NCBI GenBank assembly: GCA_020152595.1
Contig: JAIGNY010003176.1
Coordinates: forward strand, 696,237 to 760,236
Origin: Chiridota heheva
Lineage: Eukaryota; Echinodermata; Holothuroidea; Apodida; Chiridotidae
Length of the DNA: 64,000 nt
Direction of reading: 5' to 3'
This document shows, one piece after another, positions 24,704-36,229 of the stretch. The translations under genes were made by a program, and so were the position numbers. Below the pieces are notes generated by a model. It had not been told where the DNA came from. It saw only the letters and a program-made list of their open reading frames with translations, and made no database searches. Position 1 is the first letter of the stretch, and each line of letters opens with the position of its first letter.

Positions 24704-26120
24704 GTTCCTATAGTGATTGGAGAATTGCTACTGTCACTCCTATTATTCAAAAAGAGTGACCACATTGTGCCCTCTAACTAGTGTTGTGTGCAAGCATGGT
24801 CATGGAGTCATGGATGTTAATCTAGATCATTTACTAATCGGTGGTTTGCTGAAATTGTCCTAGCATGGGTTTTTACCTATAATGTCTTGTGTCCCTGATT
24901 TATTGGAGTTTCTTGACGATGTAACTAAACTAGTTGATTTTGGTCATAATGTGGATGTCATCTACTTAGATTTCCAAAAAGCGTTTGATAAGTTTCCGTA
25001 GGAAAACAAAAGCGTTTGGTGGGAGGGAAAGTGCGCCAGTTGGATAAATTCTTGGCTAGTGGACAGGTCACAAAGAGTTGTTGTTAATGGTGAAGTATCT
25101 CCATGGAAGAAGGCTACAAGCTGTGTTCGTCTAGGTTCTGTATTGGGTCCGCCTCTTTTCTTAATTTTGATTAATAATGTTAACGTTTCCCTTGGCTCCA
25201 GGTTTTGTAAATTTGCTGATGACACTAAGCTCTACAGAATTGTAAATGATGCTAGTGATTCTTCACTGTTGCAAAGTGATCTGGATAAGTTAGTTTTTTT
25301 CATCCCAAACTTGGCAGATGTCATTCAATGTTGATAAATGCAAAATTATTCATTTTGGTAAGAGCAATTTGGCTTTTGATTACTACATGAACGATTCAAA
25401 TTTTGGTTGTGTTGATCAAGAAGGTATCTAAGTGTTGTCATTACTAGCAATCTAAAACCTACTAAGCAGTGTGCTTTAGCAGCTGTAAGGGCAAATAGAA
25501 TGCTTCGTTTGACCAGAAGGATTTTTTGTTTTCTTTGTAGGGGATTGTTCTTAATTTGTATAAGCAGTTAGTCAGGCCTCGCCTTGAGATGTTGAGTATG
25601 CTATTCAGGCTTGGAGTCCCTTTTATGAAAAGGATAAGTTATTTTGAAACAGGTTCAGTAAAGAGCCACTAGACTTATTCCGGCGTGGTAAGGAATTTCC
25701 CTTATGAATCTGGTTGCGAATTCTTGGTGACCAGAGTTGAGACGAGTACGTGGCGATATAATTCAGGTTTTTAGATTTCAATCTGGTAGTGATGCTATGA
25801 CTTCCTGTAATTTCTTGCATGTTTCAGCTAATCCTCATAAGACACGTGGTAACAGTTTGAAGTTGACCAAAGAGTTCTCACGAATAGGTATTCAGCGTTT
25901 TAGCTTTTTGCAAACAATTGTTAATGAGTGGAATGGTTTGCCTCAGTGGGTAGTACGGCTCCACTGAAGCTCTGTTCACAATTTCAAAGTCAACATTGAT
26001 ATGTTTTTTTTACTAACTCTGGGCATCTTTGATTTTTTTATGGTGGTGATGGTGTTCAAGTTATTTTCAGCTTTTTATGGGTGACTCATCCTTCTTAGCC
26101 CATTATCTTGTTATGTTATG
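24704..26120 (+). mobile_element. CR1/Jockey-like LINE reverse transcriptase, copy 1 (degraded)
   Basis: The plus strand reads, across several frame shifts, WRIATVTPI, then LLEFLDDVTKLVDFG, VIYLDFQKAFDK (palm motif with the catalytic Asp region), QRVVVNGEVSPWK, VLGPPLFLILINNVNVSLGS and FCKFADDTKLYRIV, which holds the FADD catalytic motif. It then runs through NLKPTKQCALAA and ends with IGIQRFSFLQTIVNEWNGLP. It is truncated at its 5' end, directly behind an element ending at 24703. The 3' end carries GTTATGTTATGT-like repeats. It lacks a detectable RNase H domain, unlike the 9-20 kb family. Confidence 0.85.
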
Positions 26121-26321
26121 TATGTTAATCAAACCAGGATTTTCCACCTCTCCGTGGGGAAGGAGTGGCAATGTCACACGATAACATTTGCCTACTTAAA
26201 CTCATAACATCACATGAAAGCAGAAATCTCCATACACAAGAATAAAAGTAAAATTGGAAACCCTAAATCCCGCCTGTAATTATGATTATAATTATAATAT
26301 GCCCATTCGGAGAGGGGTATT

Positions 26322-26832
26322 CCCAGAGGAAAATTCCAGTTGAGACCAGTTGGGATTCCCGGATAAACTGGTCCAAACTTGAAATGGATAGGCTATTGCT
26401 AACTAGGATTAACTGGTCCCAACCTGCATATGAAACCAACTTGGATTGAACAAATTACCAACTTAGATGGATTGGTCCCAACTACAGTGGATTTGATTAT
26501 ATTCCCAACTAAACTTGGACCAGTTCATCCAAGTTGAGATTTTATGAAATTCCAGTAAAAAAAAAAAAAATCGCAGTTGAGAAAACCCTGCTGAAAATTC
26601 CTGTCAAAATGGGTTGAACTGGGTTTCTTTAATCATGGAAGTAGAAGTGCTTTAATTAGGGTAATGTAAAAAATGGAACAACTGGGTTGAACCAGGGAGT
26701 GTCTATCAACTCCTGGTTTGTCGTTACTTTTCAACCGATCGAGTTCAAACCCAGTTTGGGCTTGTTGAAAACTTCAAATGGGTTGAACTGAATTTAGTAC
26801 AGCAGGGAATCCTCACTGAATTTTCTCCTGTG
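26322..26832. mobile_element. Inverted-repeat element with AACTTGGA words, outer of a nested pair
   Basis: CCCAGAGGAAAATTCCAGTT at 26322 faces CACTGAATTTTCTCCTGTG near 26815-26832. The left half is built of diverged AACTTGGA, ACTGGTCC and CCAACTTGGAT words on both strands. A second element occupies the right half. Confidence 0.52.
26586..26807. mobile_element. Inverted-repeat element with GTTGAACTGG words (inner)
   Basis: It begins CCCTGCTGAAAATTCC and ends GAATTTAGTACAGCAGGG, which are inverted relatives. TGGGTTGAACTGGG-type words recur inside. A close relative lies at 53470-53628. Confidence 0.66.
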
Positions 26833-26943
26833 TCGAAGCTTTGAAGCAAAGCCCTTGTAAAAATAAGCTGAAAAGTCTGCTTTGCAAAGGTTTAAAGTGC
26901 ATGTCTTTTTTTTTTTGCTGTACTACGCTTTGTTTGTTCAAAG

Positions 26944-27086
26944 AGCTTCTACATCACAGCTCTGTTTCATACGAATCAGCTGGTAACTGGAATTCCCCTT
27001 CAAAGCGGAGTAGGCCGCCTATATCTGACACTGACAGTGGAACGTTGTTACAACGACAAGAGCTTCAACTAAACTCACGTCGTTAG
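26944..27086 (+). CDS. Possible exon or terminal coding fragment, unrecognised
   Basis: After a weak acceptor (TTCAAAG) the frame reads ELLHHSSVSYESAGNWNSPS, then KRSRPPISDTDSGTLLQRQE, LQLNSRR and a stop at 27084-27086. The serine-rich, charged composition looks more like protein than the surrounding DNA. There is no recognised domain and no convincing donor. It lies just downstream of a nested inverted-repeat element and upstream of the kinase exons on the same strand. It may be an untranslated or N-terminal exon, the end of a small gene, or chance. Confidence 0.2.
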
Positions 27087-27269
27087 TGTAATTGCAAGTA
27101 ATTTATCTTTCGTGGAATAGAATTGTGAGAAATATCACAAGAAGGTAAATATGCAATTTAATTTCCATTATTACATTGCAACTATGATTCAAAAAAAAAA
27201 CATCTGTCATTGAGTTGATCGAAAATGTTCAAAGAACACCACCAAACTTATCTCACATTTGCGTAATCT

Positions 27270-27700
27270 GCCATATCCTGTGACACCCACATTTGCGTAA
27301 TCTGCCACAGGCCTACCTGTGACAGCCTTAATAATCTGAAACTACCAACAAAAATTTACAGAAGAGCAAGAGGTGATTTGATTAAAGTATATAAGATGGT
27401 CTCAGTTATATATGATACAAGAGTTACAAATTATTACCTATTCGTAAAAATACTAGAAGAAGGGGCTCTAAAAACAGGAAAATTATTCAATCCATTCATT
27501 CACCAGCGTTCGACATAATTTGTTCTCCAATCGGATTTGCAAGTTATGGCATAATTTACCTAAGGAGGTTGTGGAAGCATGCAATCTAAATTTGTTTAAG
27601 AACAGGTTGGATAAACACTGGTGTAATCAGGCTTTTCGAATTCACTTACTTCAAGGCCAAAAATTTTCTTCTTATCATTTTGTAAACTTAGGTTTTTAGA
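27270..27700 (+). mobile_element. 3' end of a different non-LTR retrotransposon
   Basis: The plus strand encodes, with a frame shift, KYRRARGDLIKVYKMV and, further on, LWHNLPKEVVEACNLNLFKN with RLDKHW. These phrases are typical of the C-terminal end of CR1/RTE-type ORF2 proteins. The copy is short, 5' truncated and of another family than the copies at 24.7 and 50 kb. Confidence 0.72.
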
Positions 27701-27763
27701 TTTGTTTCTGAGTGCAGAAAGGCCGGGTCATTCCAGTTTTAGTCATTCAGACATTTTTTAAGG

Positions 27764-27995
27764 TAAGATTTTTTCCTCACCCTATGGACGCCAATTTCCG
27801 AGGGGGAGAATTTTAATCCATTTTTTTTCTCCGATGGATTGAAAAACCATGGGGTTGCCCCCTTCCCCCTCTCCTTATGGACGACATTTTCCAAGGGGTA
27901 AGATTTTTTCCTTACCCTATGGACGCCAATTTTCGAGGGAGAGAAATTTAATCCATTTTTTTTCTTCGATGGATTGAAAAACCATGGGGTTATAT
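27764..27995. repeat. Direct duplication of a unit of about 131 bp
   Basis: GGTAAGATTTTTTCCTCACC and the following TATGGACGCCAATTT..GATGGATTGAAAAACCATGG recur with about 10 percent difference at 27764 and again at about 27895. Confidence 0.82.
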
Positions 27996-28277
27996 TTTAT
28001 ATTTTAGCCATTTTTCCCGAGTAGTTACGTTTTTGGCACTAGCCTTGTTCAGTTGAATAACTTATTTCAAACATGATGGTGAACGTTCTTAGTATAAATA
28101 TACCATTATCAGCAGATGCAAGTTAATATTAGCACAAGGTCATGACAGCTAGTTTTTTTGCCAAATTTGATAATCAGACTATGACGTAGACACAGATGTT
28201 TTTACTCATTCAAAATAAATACAGCCGCAATTTAAACGATTCTTCAAATAGCAGACGCATTCTATAGACGCTCGATC

Positions 28278-28398
28278 ATGGCAGGAAAAATCACCTTTAG
28301 TAAAAATACTAGTATCTGCACAGACAAATGTCAGGAGCTTAATGAAAAGTTATTGTGGTGTGCTGTAGAAAACAGTCCAGATTTTAGGCTAACTTTAG
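28278..28398 (+). CDS. Candidate first coding exon of the kinase gene
   Basis: An ATG at 28278 opens 40 codons beginning MAGKITFSKNTSICTDKCQE and running on through LNEKLLWCAVENSPDFRLTL. They end in phase 1 at a plausible GTAATT donor at 28399. The composition is protein-like and there is no stop, but I do not recognise the sequence. It lies on the kinase strand 2.5 kb upstream of the first better-supported exon. It cannot join that exon directly, because the 30944 exon needs a phase-0 partner, so at least one more exon would be required. It could equally be the start of an unrelated gene or a chance reading frame. Confidence 0.3.
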
Positions 28399-30943
28399 GT
28401 AATTCATATTGCAGTGTTATGTACAACAAATGTGCCTAAGCCCCCTATACGTTTTCCTCTTAAAAATCAAAGGTTCCAATTGTGTACTGAAATAATATTT
28501 TCATTGCAATTTTCTTTTTGTTCTCCTTGCAGGTAATGTGATAAGTATTTTCTTTACTTTTTTGGTTTTATTTGTTCTGTTTTGAAACTTGACGTTGACA
28601 CTTTTGCCACTTGTGGGCTGTATTTTCCAGCTTAACTTCTGAGATTGTCATACTGTTATAAGAAAACGAGAAAAGGAAATGCTGGTTTCCCTCATGTCAC
28701 CTTCCCCACCCCTATCAATCTTTAAAAGAAATTCCTTGCTTTTTCGGAAATGTTGGATGACTACAGGGGTGATGATATAATTTGTCCGACTGTTGACTAG
28801 TCTTTCTGGCAAGATGAAGTTTCCCTTTCTTGACTAATAAGCCTACATGTCCACAGTCTGTATTATATCTTCTCTTTCGAAAGTTATATTTTCTAGAAAA
28901 AAGGTGGTAACACGAGCCCATGCATGGCATGCTCTTTGTCTTTTCTTCAACTTTTTTAAGCATGCTAATTTTTTGATTAAAAGAAGATTTGTTTTGTGTT
29001 TCTGTTTTTCACTTTACTAAGAAACAAGCTACCACATGTTCATCAATTAAATTTGTACACACAAAGAGTTTCAAACACCTAGCTCATTGCATGCATGCAT
29101 TGAGCTGTTGCTCATGTGCATTTTCATGAAATCAGTTGTTTCAATTTTTTTTTTTCCTTTTACCTCATTCCATTTCAACTTAGAAATATATTTAGCACCA
29201 ACAAAATTATACCATATATCATTGCTATACTGTTCCCTTCAGAAATCAAAAGCAAATTATTGATATTCCTATTGTACATTGGAACCTCAAAATCTTTGGA
29301 TTTCTGGATTTGTATTAATATAAGTTACTGCTTTGGGTCCGTGGGATTTACCCACCCTGCTGTTTTGCCTCAGCGGGCATACTGTTAAGGTATTTGCCAA
29401 AGCTTGTGTTAAATCTAGGAGATAAAGCCCTGTGAAGCCCCCATAAGTCCTGCTTTTCTCGTGATTTTGTTAGCAAAAAATTGCTTAAAATTGTTTAAAA
29501 TCTATAGTAGGGCCAAATTCCTGGTACAGTAGTGGCACAGGGAGCGAAGAGACCTGAAGCTTAACGTTTCTTGTGATTTTCATTGCGGAAAATTGCTTAA
29601 TATTGTGTCAAATCCAGGGTTAAAGTCCTGGTGGACGTCCGGGGGGGCAATGCCTCCGAAAGCTCTTAGCATTTTGGCGTGATTGTGGTATCAGAAAACT
29701 TGCTTAAAATCGTGAGTCAATTCCACACTTATAAGTTAGTGAAAAAGAATATATAATTTGGCCCAAATGTTGAAATGTAGGATCCCATTGACTACAATGT
29801 GTCTTTAGTTCAAATTAGTTGGGGTCCAGGCATGATTTCCATGTTTTGATGTAAGAATAAAGCAATTGACAGAAATATTTAGAACATTGTTTTGTAATGC
29901 TTCAAATCGCAGAAGGTGAGAATTAAAATTATAAGAGGTATAATTTTCAGGACAGTTTTTTCACGTGAACATTTGGCGCTGTCTTCCCCGGCCACCATTC
30001 CACTGGGTATAGGAGTATTCAAAGGGCCGATTGAGAGAACATGGTTAGGAGTTTGTTTAGCTCAGAAGAAACAAATGCTTATGATGATCAATGTCATTCT
30101 TGATAAATAAAAATATTGGGAAACTTTTTTTAAGTAGGAAAATAGTCCACTTATGTAAACAGTTTATTGTGTGAGAATATCATAGACAGTGGAAGCAGAG
30201 AGACCCCTCCCCCCTATCAAAATGTTGGGGGCAAAAAAAAAAATAGTACATGTAGTTTGATTTGTACTATTGGCAGCTATGAGACTTTGGATTTCTGGAA
30301 ATTCCCTGTCAAAAACTTACCCAGGCCTGGGGATTTCTTGAGGAAAAGTAAGAATATAACAGTAAGCAGAGGTGGCTCTAGGGAGGTGGTACAAGGTAAA
30401 CATCATCAATCTGGTGCTATAAAATTTTGAAAAGAAAACACTCCCTCTTGATCTTCATTAAGAATTCTTATCCCTTGGGCCCCTCTTACCTGACACCCTC
30501 GGTTTTCTCAAAATCAGGGTAATCCACACCTTCTAACCCGAGAACCTCTTTACAGCTCAATTGCTGGCAATCAGCTATTGTTACACCATACACAACACAG
30601 GGGTAATCCAAACCTTTTAACCTGATAGCCTCTTAATCACGCTTCACTTGATAGCAACCAGCTACTGTAACACTGTACACAATAGGTCATTCATCTGGGG
30701 CTAAAACCACATGCCTGCTTTGCAGTGAATTGGAAGAGATTAGTCCTTGGCTGACCCTAAAAATAAATGATGCATTATTTTCAGTTTTTCAAATTGCAGG
30801 AATGAAGTTCCTTTTATATAAAAAAACGAACCCCCTTTCAAATTCATGGCTACAGACTTGCCTGTCTCCTCCTTCTCCCAACACTGGCTATCAAACTCAT
30901 GTTTCAGATACAACTAACAAGTAAATAATTTCTCTTTCTCCAG
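28399..30943. other. Intron or flank between candidate exon and first supported kinase exon
   Basis: No clear coding exon is visible. A three-unit repeat at 29390-29720 is annotated separately. An open frame at 30800-30920 was considered and not accepted. Confidence 0.4.
29390..29720. repeat. Three diverged units of about 120 bp
   Basis: Each unit holds GTGATTTT, then AAAATTGCTTAAAATTGT and CAAATCC-type words, spaced about 120 bp apart. Confidence 0.6.
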
Positions 30944-31108
30944 ACATTTGATACTCATTCAACTTTGATCTCATCAATTTCAATGGATTCACCTACCCGC
31001 TTATTCCAGAAGGACCAAAGGTCCATTTCTGATATAATGAATGTCAGTACTACTACAGCAAATATTATTTATCCTGGCGATGATATAGAGAATCGTGTTT
31101 CATCATTG
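30944..31108 (+). CDS. Kinase gene, N-terminal regulatory exon
   Basis: A polypyrimidine acceptor (TTTCTCTTTCTCCAG), with a CTAAC branch-point-like motif upstream, opens a 165-nt frame that ends at a GTATGT donor. The 55 codons read TFDTHSTLISSISMDSPTRL, then FQKDQRSISDIMNVSTTTAN and IIYPGDDIENRVSSL. This is a polar, serine/threonine-rich stretch typical of an unstructured regulatory N-terminus. Both boundaries are phase 0, so it joins the next exon at 32145 in frame. I infer membership of the kinase gene from strand, phase continuity and position. There is no domain to confirm it. Confidence 0.55.
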
Positions 31109-31139
31109 GTATGTATGGTCATATATATTTGCATAACCA

Positions 31140-31315
31140 TACCCGTGATTAGTGGCAGGGGGCATTTTCCCCCATGACATCACTTTGCTCTCCTACTTGC
31201 CCCCCCAGAATTTGTTTGTAGAGTGACATATTTTGTCCGATTTATAGGCTTTTGCCCACCCCCTCCCATGAGACAATTTTGTCTCCCCATGAGGGGGGGG
31301 GGCAGCAGCCCCCAA
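31140..31315. repeat. Dispersed repeat R3, copy 1
   Basis: It contains GTGACATATTTTGTCCGATT and C-rich tracts, then ends in a G-run. The same phrases recur at 55597-55760 and 57075-57275, all within introns or the 3' flank of the kinase gene. Confidence 0.65.
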
Positions 31316-31554
31316 AATGCAGTGTTACTTCTCAGACTAACATTGTTATCTGGGCTTGTGGGGTTGAGCTACCCTTTCCAACCTATTACTGCACCCCTAT
31401 TCCAGTAGTTTATGATTTTTGTGACTTTAATCAGACACCTGTTGGCTTCGCTCACTATCATGCACAGACTGAGACCAGTGGACCAAAGTACAGTACATGT
31501 ACATATTGACATGTTGGTAGTAAATATACTCAGGGGGAGGGGGCAGTTCCATAT

Positions 31555-31815
31555 GTGAGGTATATATTTTTCAGAATTTTCATAGTGCAGTTATTAAAAA
31601 TCCAATCTTTCATACTGCAGGTCTAAAAAAATTGCATATTTTCATACTGCAGGTCTCAATAATCATATAATTTTCTACTGCAGGTAACAAAAATCACTTA
31701 TTTTTTTACTGCAGGTATCAAAAATCACTTATTTTCATACTGCAGGTACATCAAAATTATATACTGTCATACTGCAGTTACCAAAAACAAAAAATCTCTC
31801 ATACTGCAGTCCACT
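31555..31815. repeat. Tandem CATACTGCAGGT repeat
   Basis: About eight irregular units of 27-35 bp each carry TTTCATACTGCAGGT followed by (A)AAAATCA. Unit length and interior vary. Confidence 0.8.
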
Positions 31816-32144
31816 TTTGAAATCCTGGGTGCACATGCCTACCACTTCAGTATGAAAGTGCCCCCCCCCCCCTGTAAATATAGTCAGAAGTTACATTCCC
31901 AAACCCCATTATAAAATCCATAGATTCACCACTCAAAGCAACTAAAAGTCTTAGATTGTAATTTAAGGCAAAGTGTGGCCATGCTCAAAACAAGTAAAAC
32001 CTGTCAATATTGCTGCCTTGATTGCTGCCTTGATGTAGCTAGCTCACATCTCCTGGCATTTGTTATTGTATGTACTGTAATATACAAACCTCTTCTCCGC
32101 AATTTGTCCACAAGATTATTTTTTCAAACTCTTCTTCTTCTCAG

Positions 32145-32300
32145 AATTTATCAGCTCCATCTTCGGTAACCACTAACAGGAGTTATGAGTTACCTATTAG
32201 TGACAGCTGTGCTGGCAGAGATACCATGGTTGGATCTAACAGGAATGAAAAGGGAATGAACTCTAGCTGTGCAAGAGATACCATTGTCTCTACCAAACAG
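32145..32300 (+). CDS. Kinase gene, second supported N-terminal exon
   Basis: A strong acceptor (CTTCTTCTTCTCAG) is followed by 52 in-frame codons: NLSAPSSVTTNRSYELPISD, then SCAGRDTMVGSNRNEKGMNS and SCARDTIVSTKQ. The exon ends at a weak GTTTAA donor. The stretch contains an imperfect internal repeat, SCAGRDTMV and SCARDTIV. It is polar and without recognised domains, consistent with a regulatory N-terminus. Phase 0 at both ends fits the exons at 30944 and 37756. The weak donor is the main doubt. Confidence 0.5.
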
Positions 32301-32574
32301 GTTTAAATTTGTCAGTTTTTTCCTCTTTTTTTTTTTTTTGTGGGTGCGGGGGAAGTGGGAGAGGGGAGTTGTGAGATGTTTAAGTGATCACAATTAATTT
32401 ATGTGGTTCATGTGCCAGTTTTGAGCAACTTTGCAACTCATTATGAAAAATAAGATACTTTTTCATATACAATTTTATAGAATATAGTTAAATAAAAAAT
32501 AAGCCCAGAGTCACCAAATTGTAAGACAGTTCCCTAGTTTTGCTTTTCAGAGAGGCTGGTGATCCACCCTTCCC

Positions 32575-32850
32575 TTCATTACCTCCACCCTGCCCTTCAT
32601 TGCCTCCACCCTGCCTTCATTGCCTCCACCCTGCTCTTCATGGCCTCCACCCTGCCCTTCATTGCCTCCACCCTGCCCTTCATTGCCTCCACCCTGCCCT
32701 TCATTGCCTCCACCCTGCCCTTCATTGCCTCCACCCTGCCCTTCATTGCCTCCACCCTGCCCTTCATTGCCTCCACCCTGCCCTTCATTGCCTCCACCCT
32801 TCCCTTCATTGCCTCCACCCTTCCCTTCATTGCCTCCACCCTCCCTCTTT
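32575..32850. repeat. 21-bp minisatellite
   Basis: About 13 units of CCTCCACCCTGCCCTTCATT plus one base repeat in tandem. Because 21 is a multiple of three, three forward frames and one reverse frame stay open with seven-residue repeats. These frames are not genes. Confidence 0.93.
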
Positions 32851-33664
32851 TCACTAAAACTCTACATTTTGTTCACAAAAACATACTTTTGAGACCTATT
32901 TTGCCTATTTTTATGCCGATTACAGTTCCCCAATATACAAAGATGCAGGCACACTACTTGTTATATTGATTACTCTTTTCTGGTTCGCATGCGAAGCATT
33001 ATGCTTTTGAGAATTCCTCAGAAAATGTTAAAGTTTCTTCAGAGTTCCCGAGAGAAACAAAAAGTTTCTTTAGATATCTTTATGGAAGGTTAGAATTTCC
33101 TTATAAAATGTTTAAATTTTTCAGAGATACTTAAAACAGGATTGAAGACTATTTTCCTTAAAAAGTACAAAACATTTGATATTTTTTTAGAAGATAAGTG
33201 TAAAATGATATAATTTTCCAATTTTCTTCAGAGATCCTCAAGTCTCTCTTGTAGCACTTGAGATTTAAAAGCCTTAAAATTCTTCAAAATATTTGGGCAC
33301 CAACAGTTGTATCAGGCATGATTATTAAAGTCCACCTTTATTATTGTGCTCATTTGCATAAAGTTGCTACAGTATATGAGCTGACCAGACTTTTTTATTT
33401 AGTATGCTTAGTCAGGGAGTGTGACAGGATGTGATTGCATATGGACATACAGAGGGATGCCATGTGGGACATGGATGGGGGCCATGAAGGACATATGATA
33501 TAATATTTACCATGTTGTATACACAAAGGGCTATATCAGGCATAATTATTTGACTCCACCTTTTTTTTCTTATTCACAACTCAATTGCATATAAGTTATT
33601 ATATGAACTGACACATTCATACATGGTATGCTCAATTAAGGACTGTGATAGCTAGGATGAGACT

Positions 33665-34620
33665 TCTTATGGAGCCTATGGGATGTCATGTGAGACATAG
33701 GGTGGGATGCCATGTGGGACATGGGGTGGGATGCCATGTGGAACAGGGTAGAATGCCATGTGGGACATGGGGTGGGATGCCATGTGGAACAGGGTAGAAT
33801 GCCATGTGGGACATGGTGGGATGCCACGAATAATACAGAGTGTGACATAGGTTGGGATGCCATGTGTGACATAAGGTAGGATGCCATGTGTGACATAAGG
33901 TAGGATGATATGTGTGACATAAGGTAGGAGGCTATGTGGGACGTAGGGTAGGAGGCCATGGGGACATGGGATGTGGGACATGGCATGTGATGCCATGTGG
34001 GACATAAAGTAGGATGTCATTGGGACATTGGGAGGGATACCATGTGGAACATATGGTGGGATGCTATGTGGAACATTAGGTGGGAAGCCACTGATGCGGA
34101 ACACAGGAAGGATACCATGTGGGACATAGGGAGGGATGTCATGTGGTACATATGGTTAGATTAATGTGGGACATACATGTACGATGGGATCCATATGGGT
34201 CATAGCGTGGGATGCCTTGTGGGACATATGGTGGAATGCTATGTGGGACATATGGTGGAATGCCATGTGAGACACTGTATGGTGGAATGCCATGTGGCAG
34301 ATATGGTGGAATGCCATATGGGATAAGGCATGGGATGTCATGTGGGACATGAGGTGGGATGTCATTTGAGACATGGGACGTGATCCATGTAGGACATATG
34401 ATGGAATGCCACGTGGGACATGGAATGTCATGTGGGACATGGGGTGGGATGTTATGTGGAAGATATGGTGGAATGCCTTGTAGGACATGAGATGGGATGT
34501 CAAGTGGGACATGGGGTGGGATGCCATGTGGGACATGGGGTGGGATGCCATGTGAAACATGGGGTGAGATGCCATGTGGTACATGGGATGCCATGTGGGA
34601 CTTAGTGTGAGATGCCATTT
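33665..34620. repeat. 24-bp minisatellite, ATGCCATGTGGGACATGGGG type
   Basis: About 40 diverged units of roughly 24 bp occupy nearly 1 kb. Some units lose bases, so the reading frame slips. The open frames on both strands (SHMASHPM-type repeats) are by-products. Confidence 0.92.
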
Positions 34621-34954
34621 TTATGATTAGCCGGGTCATATAATATGGGTGTCAATTTGCATGGCCATGCGAATCATGACGGTATTTACCGTTCTAGTTT
34701 ACATTTCAAGTGCCCTCAAAATGCCCTGGTGCCTTATAAATGCCCCTTGTGGTCAGTGACATTACCAGTGGTGTAGTCAGTGGGGGTCAGGGGGCAACCT
34801 GGCCCCCCTGGCTAAATTCTGTGTGTAAAATGTAAGTAGCGGGATATGCCAATAAACATTGTTCTATACTTACATATTAGAGAAATAAGTTGTAAAAATG
34901 AATATAAGGTCAAATATCGCCCAAATTTCATTAGTTGTTGTGCTTAAAGTTTTG

Positions 34955-35245
34955 AACAGTCAGACTTGATCTAATATATAAGCAGGTGGATTAAGCATAA
35001 GTGATTAGGATCAAATTTCCCTTATCAATAGCTCCATTGTATTCGATCTCCTGTTGGTCCTAGGTTGTTGTGGAAATTTGTGTAGAGTATCAAACTAGCA
35101 TTGGATGAAGTCCTTGCGTGGTTATTTTACTGTAATTAAGATAAGTGGTACGTCTCATTATTTGCTACAGTAAGTTTGTGGTTATGATTTCATGGAACAA
35201 ATTTTTAAGGAGAAGTACAAGTCATGTGGTTGTTAAATTGTTCCG
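34955..35245 (+). repeat. Dispersed repeat R4, copy 1
   Basis: It contains TTGGATGAAGTCCTTGCGTG, GGTTATTTTACTGTAATTA and ACAAATTTTTAAGGAGAA. Related copies lie at 46585-46790 (same strand) and 58120-58390 (opposite strand). Confidence 0.72.
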
Positions 35246-35430
35246 AGCAAAAGAAAATCTTCAGTTTTCAGTAAATTTCTTACAGTTTCTTTTAAATTTT
35301 TCAACAAATTATCTAATAATTTAACCAAATTTTCCAATAATTTTACCACAAGCTTCCTTTATTTTTGATTCCGATGCACATAAGGAACCTATGCAGTCAT
35401 GCTGGCGTATGTATGTGCATGTATGTATGC

Positions 35431-36164
35431 CAAGGAGAAAATTCCAGCTGCAGCTGGAAATTTTTACTCTGGGATTTGGCACAATTTCTGGCTGAAAAGA
35501 GCTTTTTCCAGCTTGAAATATAAGTTTACAAGTATCCTATGCTTTTGCCATATTGCGCAATTACAAATTTCCAAAGAGACTGAAAAAAAGTTTGCATAAA
35601 AAACCAACGTCCGTCCGTCAAGATGTGACATTGGTGAGCCAGTTTTATGAAAGACTTTTTTTTGTCCAACTAGTCACAAGTGAATGAGACAAAGTGTAAA
35701 TGATTAGTTAGAGTATGATCTATCTTTATATTTATTTATTTATTTCCTTAGTTTCATCAGGAAAAAAAAAAAAAATCAGCATAAATGATTAAATTTAAAT
35801 ATTAAGGAACAAACTACAAAGATTTTCAAAATCGAAATATTAATGCAGTTATCAGTCTCTATTTCTGCATGATCATTTCTTGGTATCAATAAATGTGCCT
35901 CCGCCCATTACATTATCATTATCTATAAAAAAAAATCAGCTGAAAATTATTATTCCCAGCTGGAAAATACCATTTCCAGCTGGAAACACTTACCAACCAG
36001 CTGGAACCAGTTAGGAATCTGAGCTGGTTCCAACTGGAACTTCTAATTTTCAGCTGGAAATTAAAATTCCTAGCTAAGAAATATTATTTCCAAGTGGAAA
36101 ACACTTCCCAGCTGGAACCAGCTGGGAATCTTATTTGGTTCCAACTGGAATTTTCTCCTGGGTG
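35431..36164. mobile_element. Inverted-repeat element with CAGCTGGAA words
   Basis: The left end CCAAGGAGAAAATTCCAGCT is inverted at 36140-36164 (ACTGGAATTTTCTCCTGGG). Both halves hold many CAGCTGGAAA and TTTCCAGCTGG words. TGTATGTATG stands outside both ends and may be a 10-bp target duplication, although it is simple sequence. Confidence 0.65.
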
Positions 36165-36229
36165 TATGTATGTGTGTCTGTGACAGCAAACTTGAAAACA
36201 TGATATTTTAATATACTGGATTTATGTCA

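Noticed and set aside
30800-30920. Possible exon with a GTAAAT donor upstream of the 30944 exon
   Set aside because: The intron to the next acceptor would be 23 bp, too short to splice, and the phases disagree. The region looks like branch-point and pyrimidine tract of the 30944 exon.
33636-34639. Repetitive open frames of up to 166 codons
   Set aside because: Products of the 24-bp array, open on both strands.
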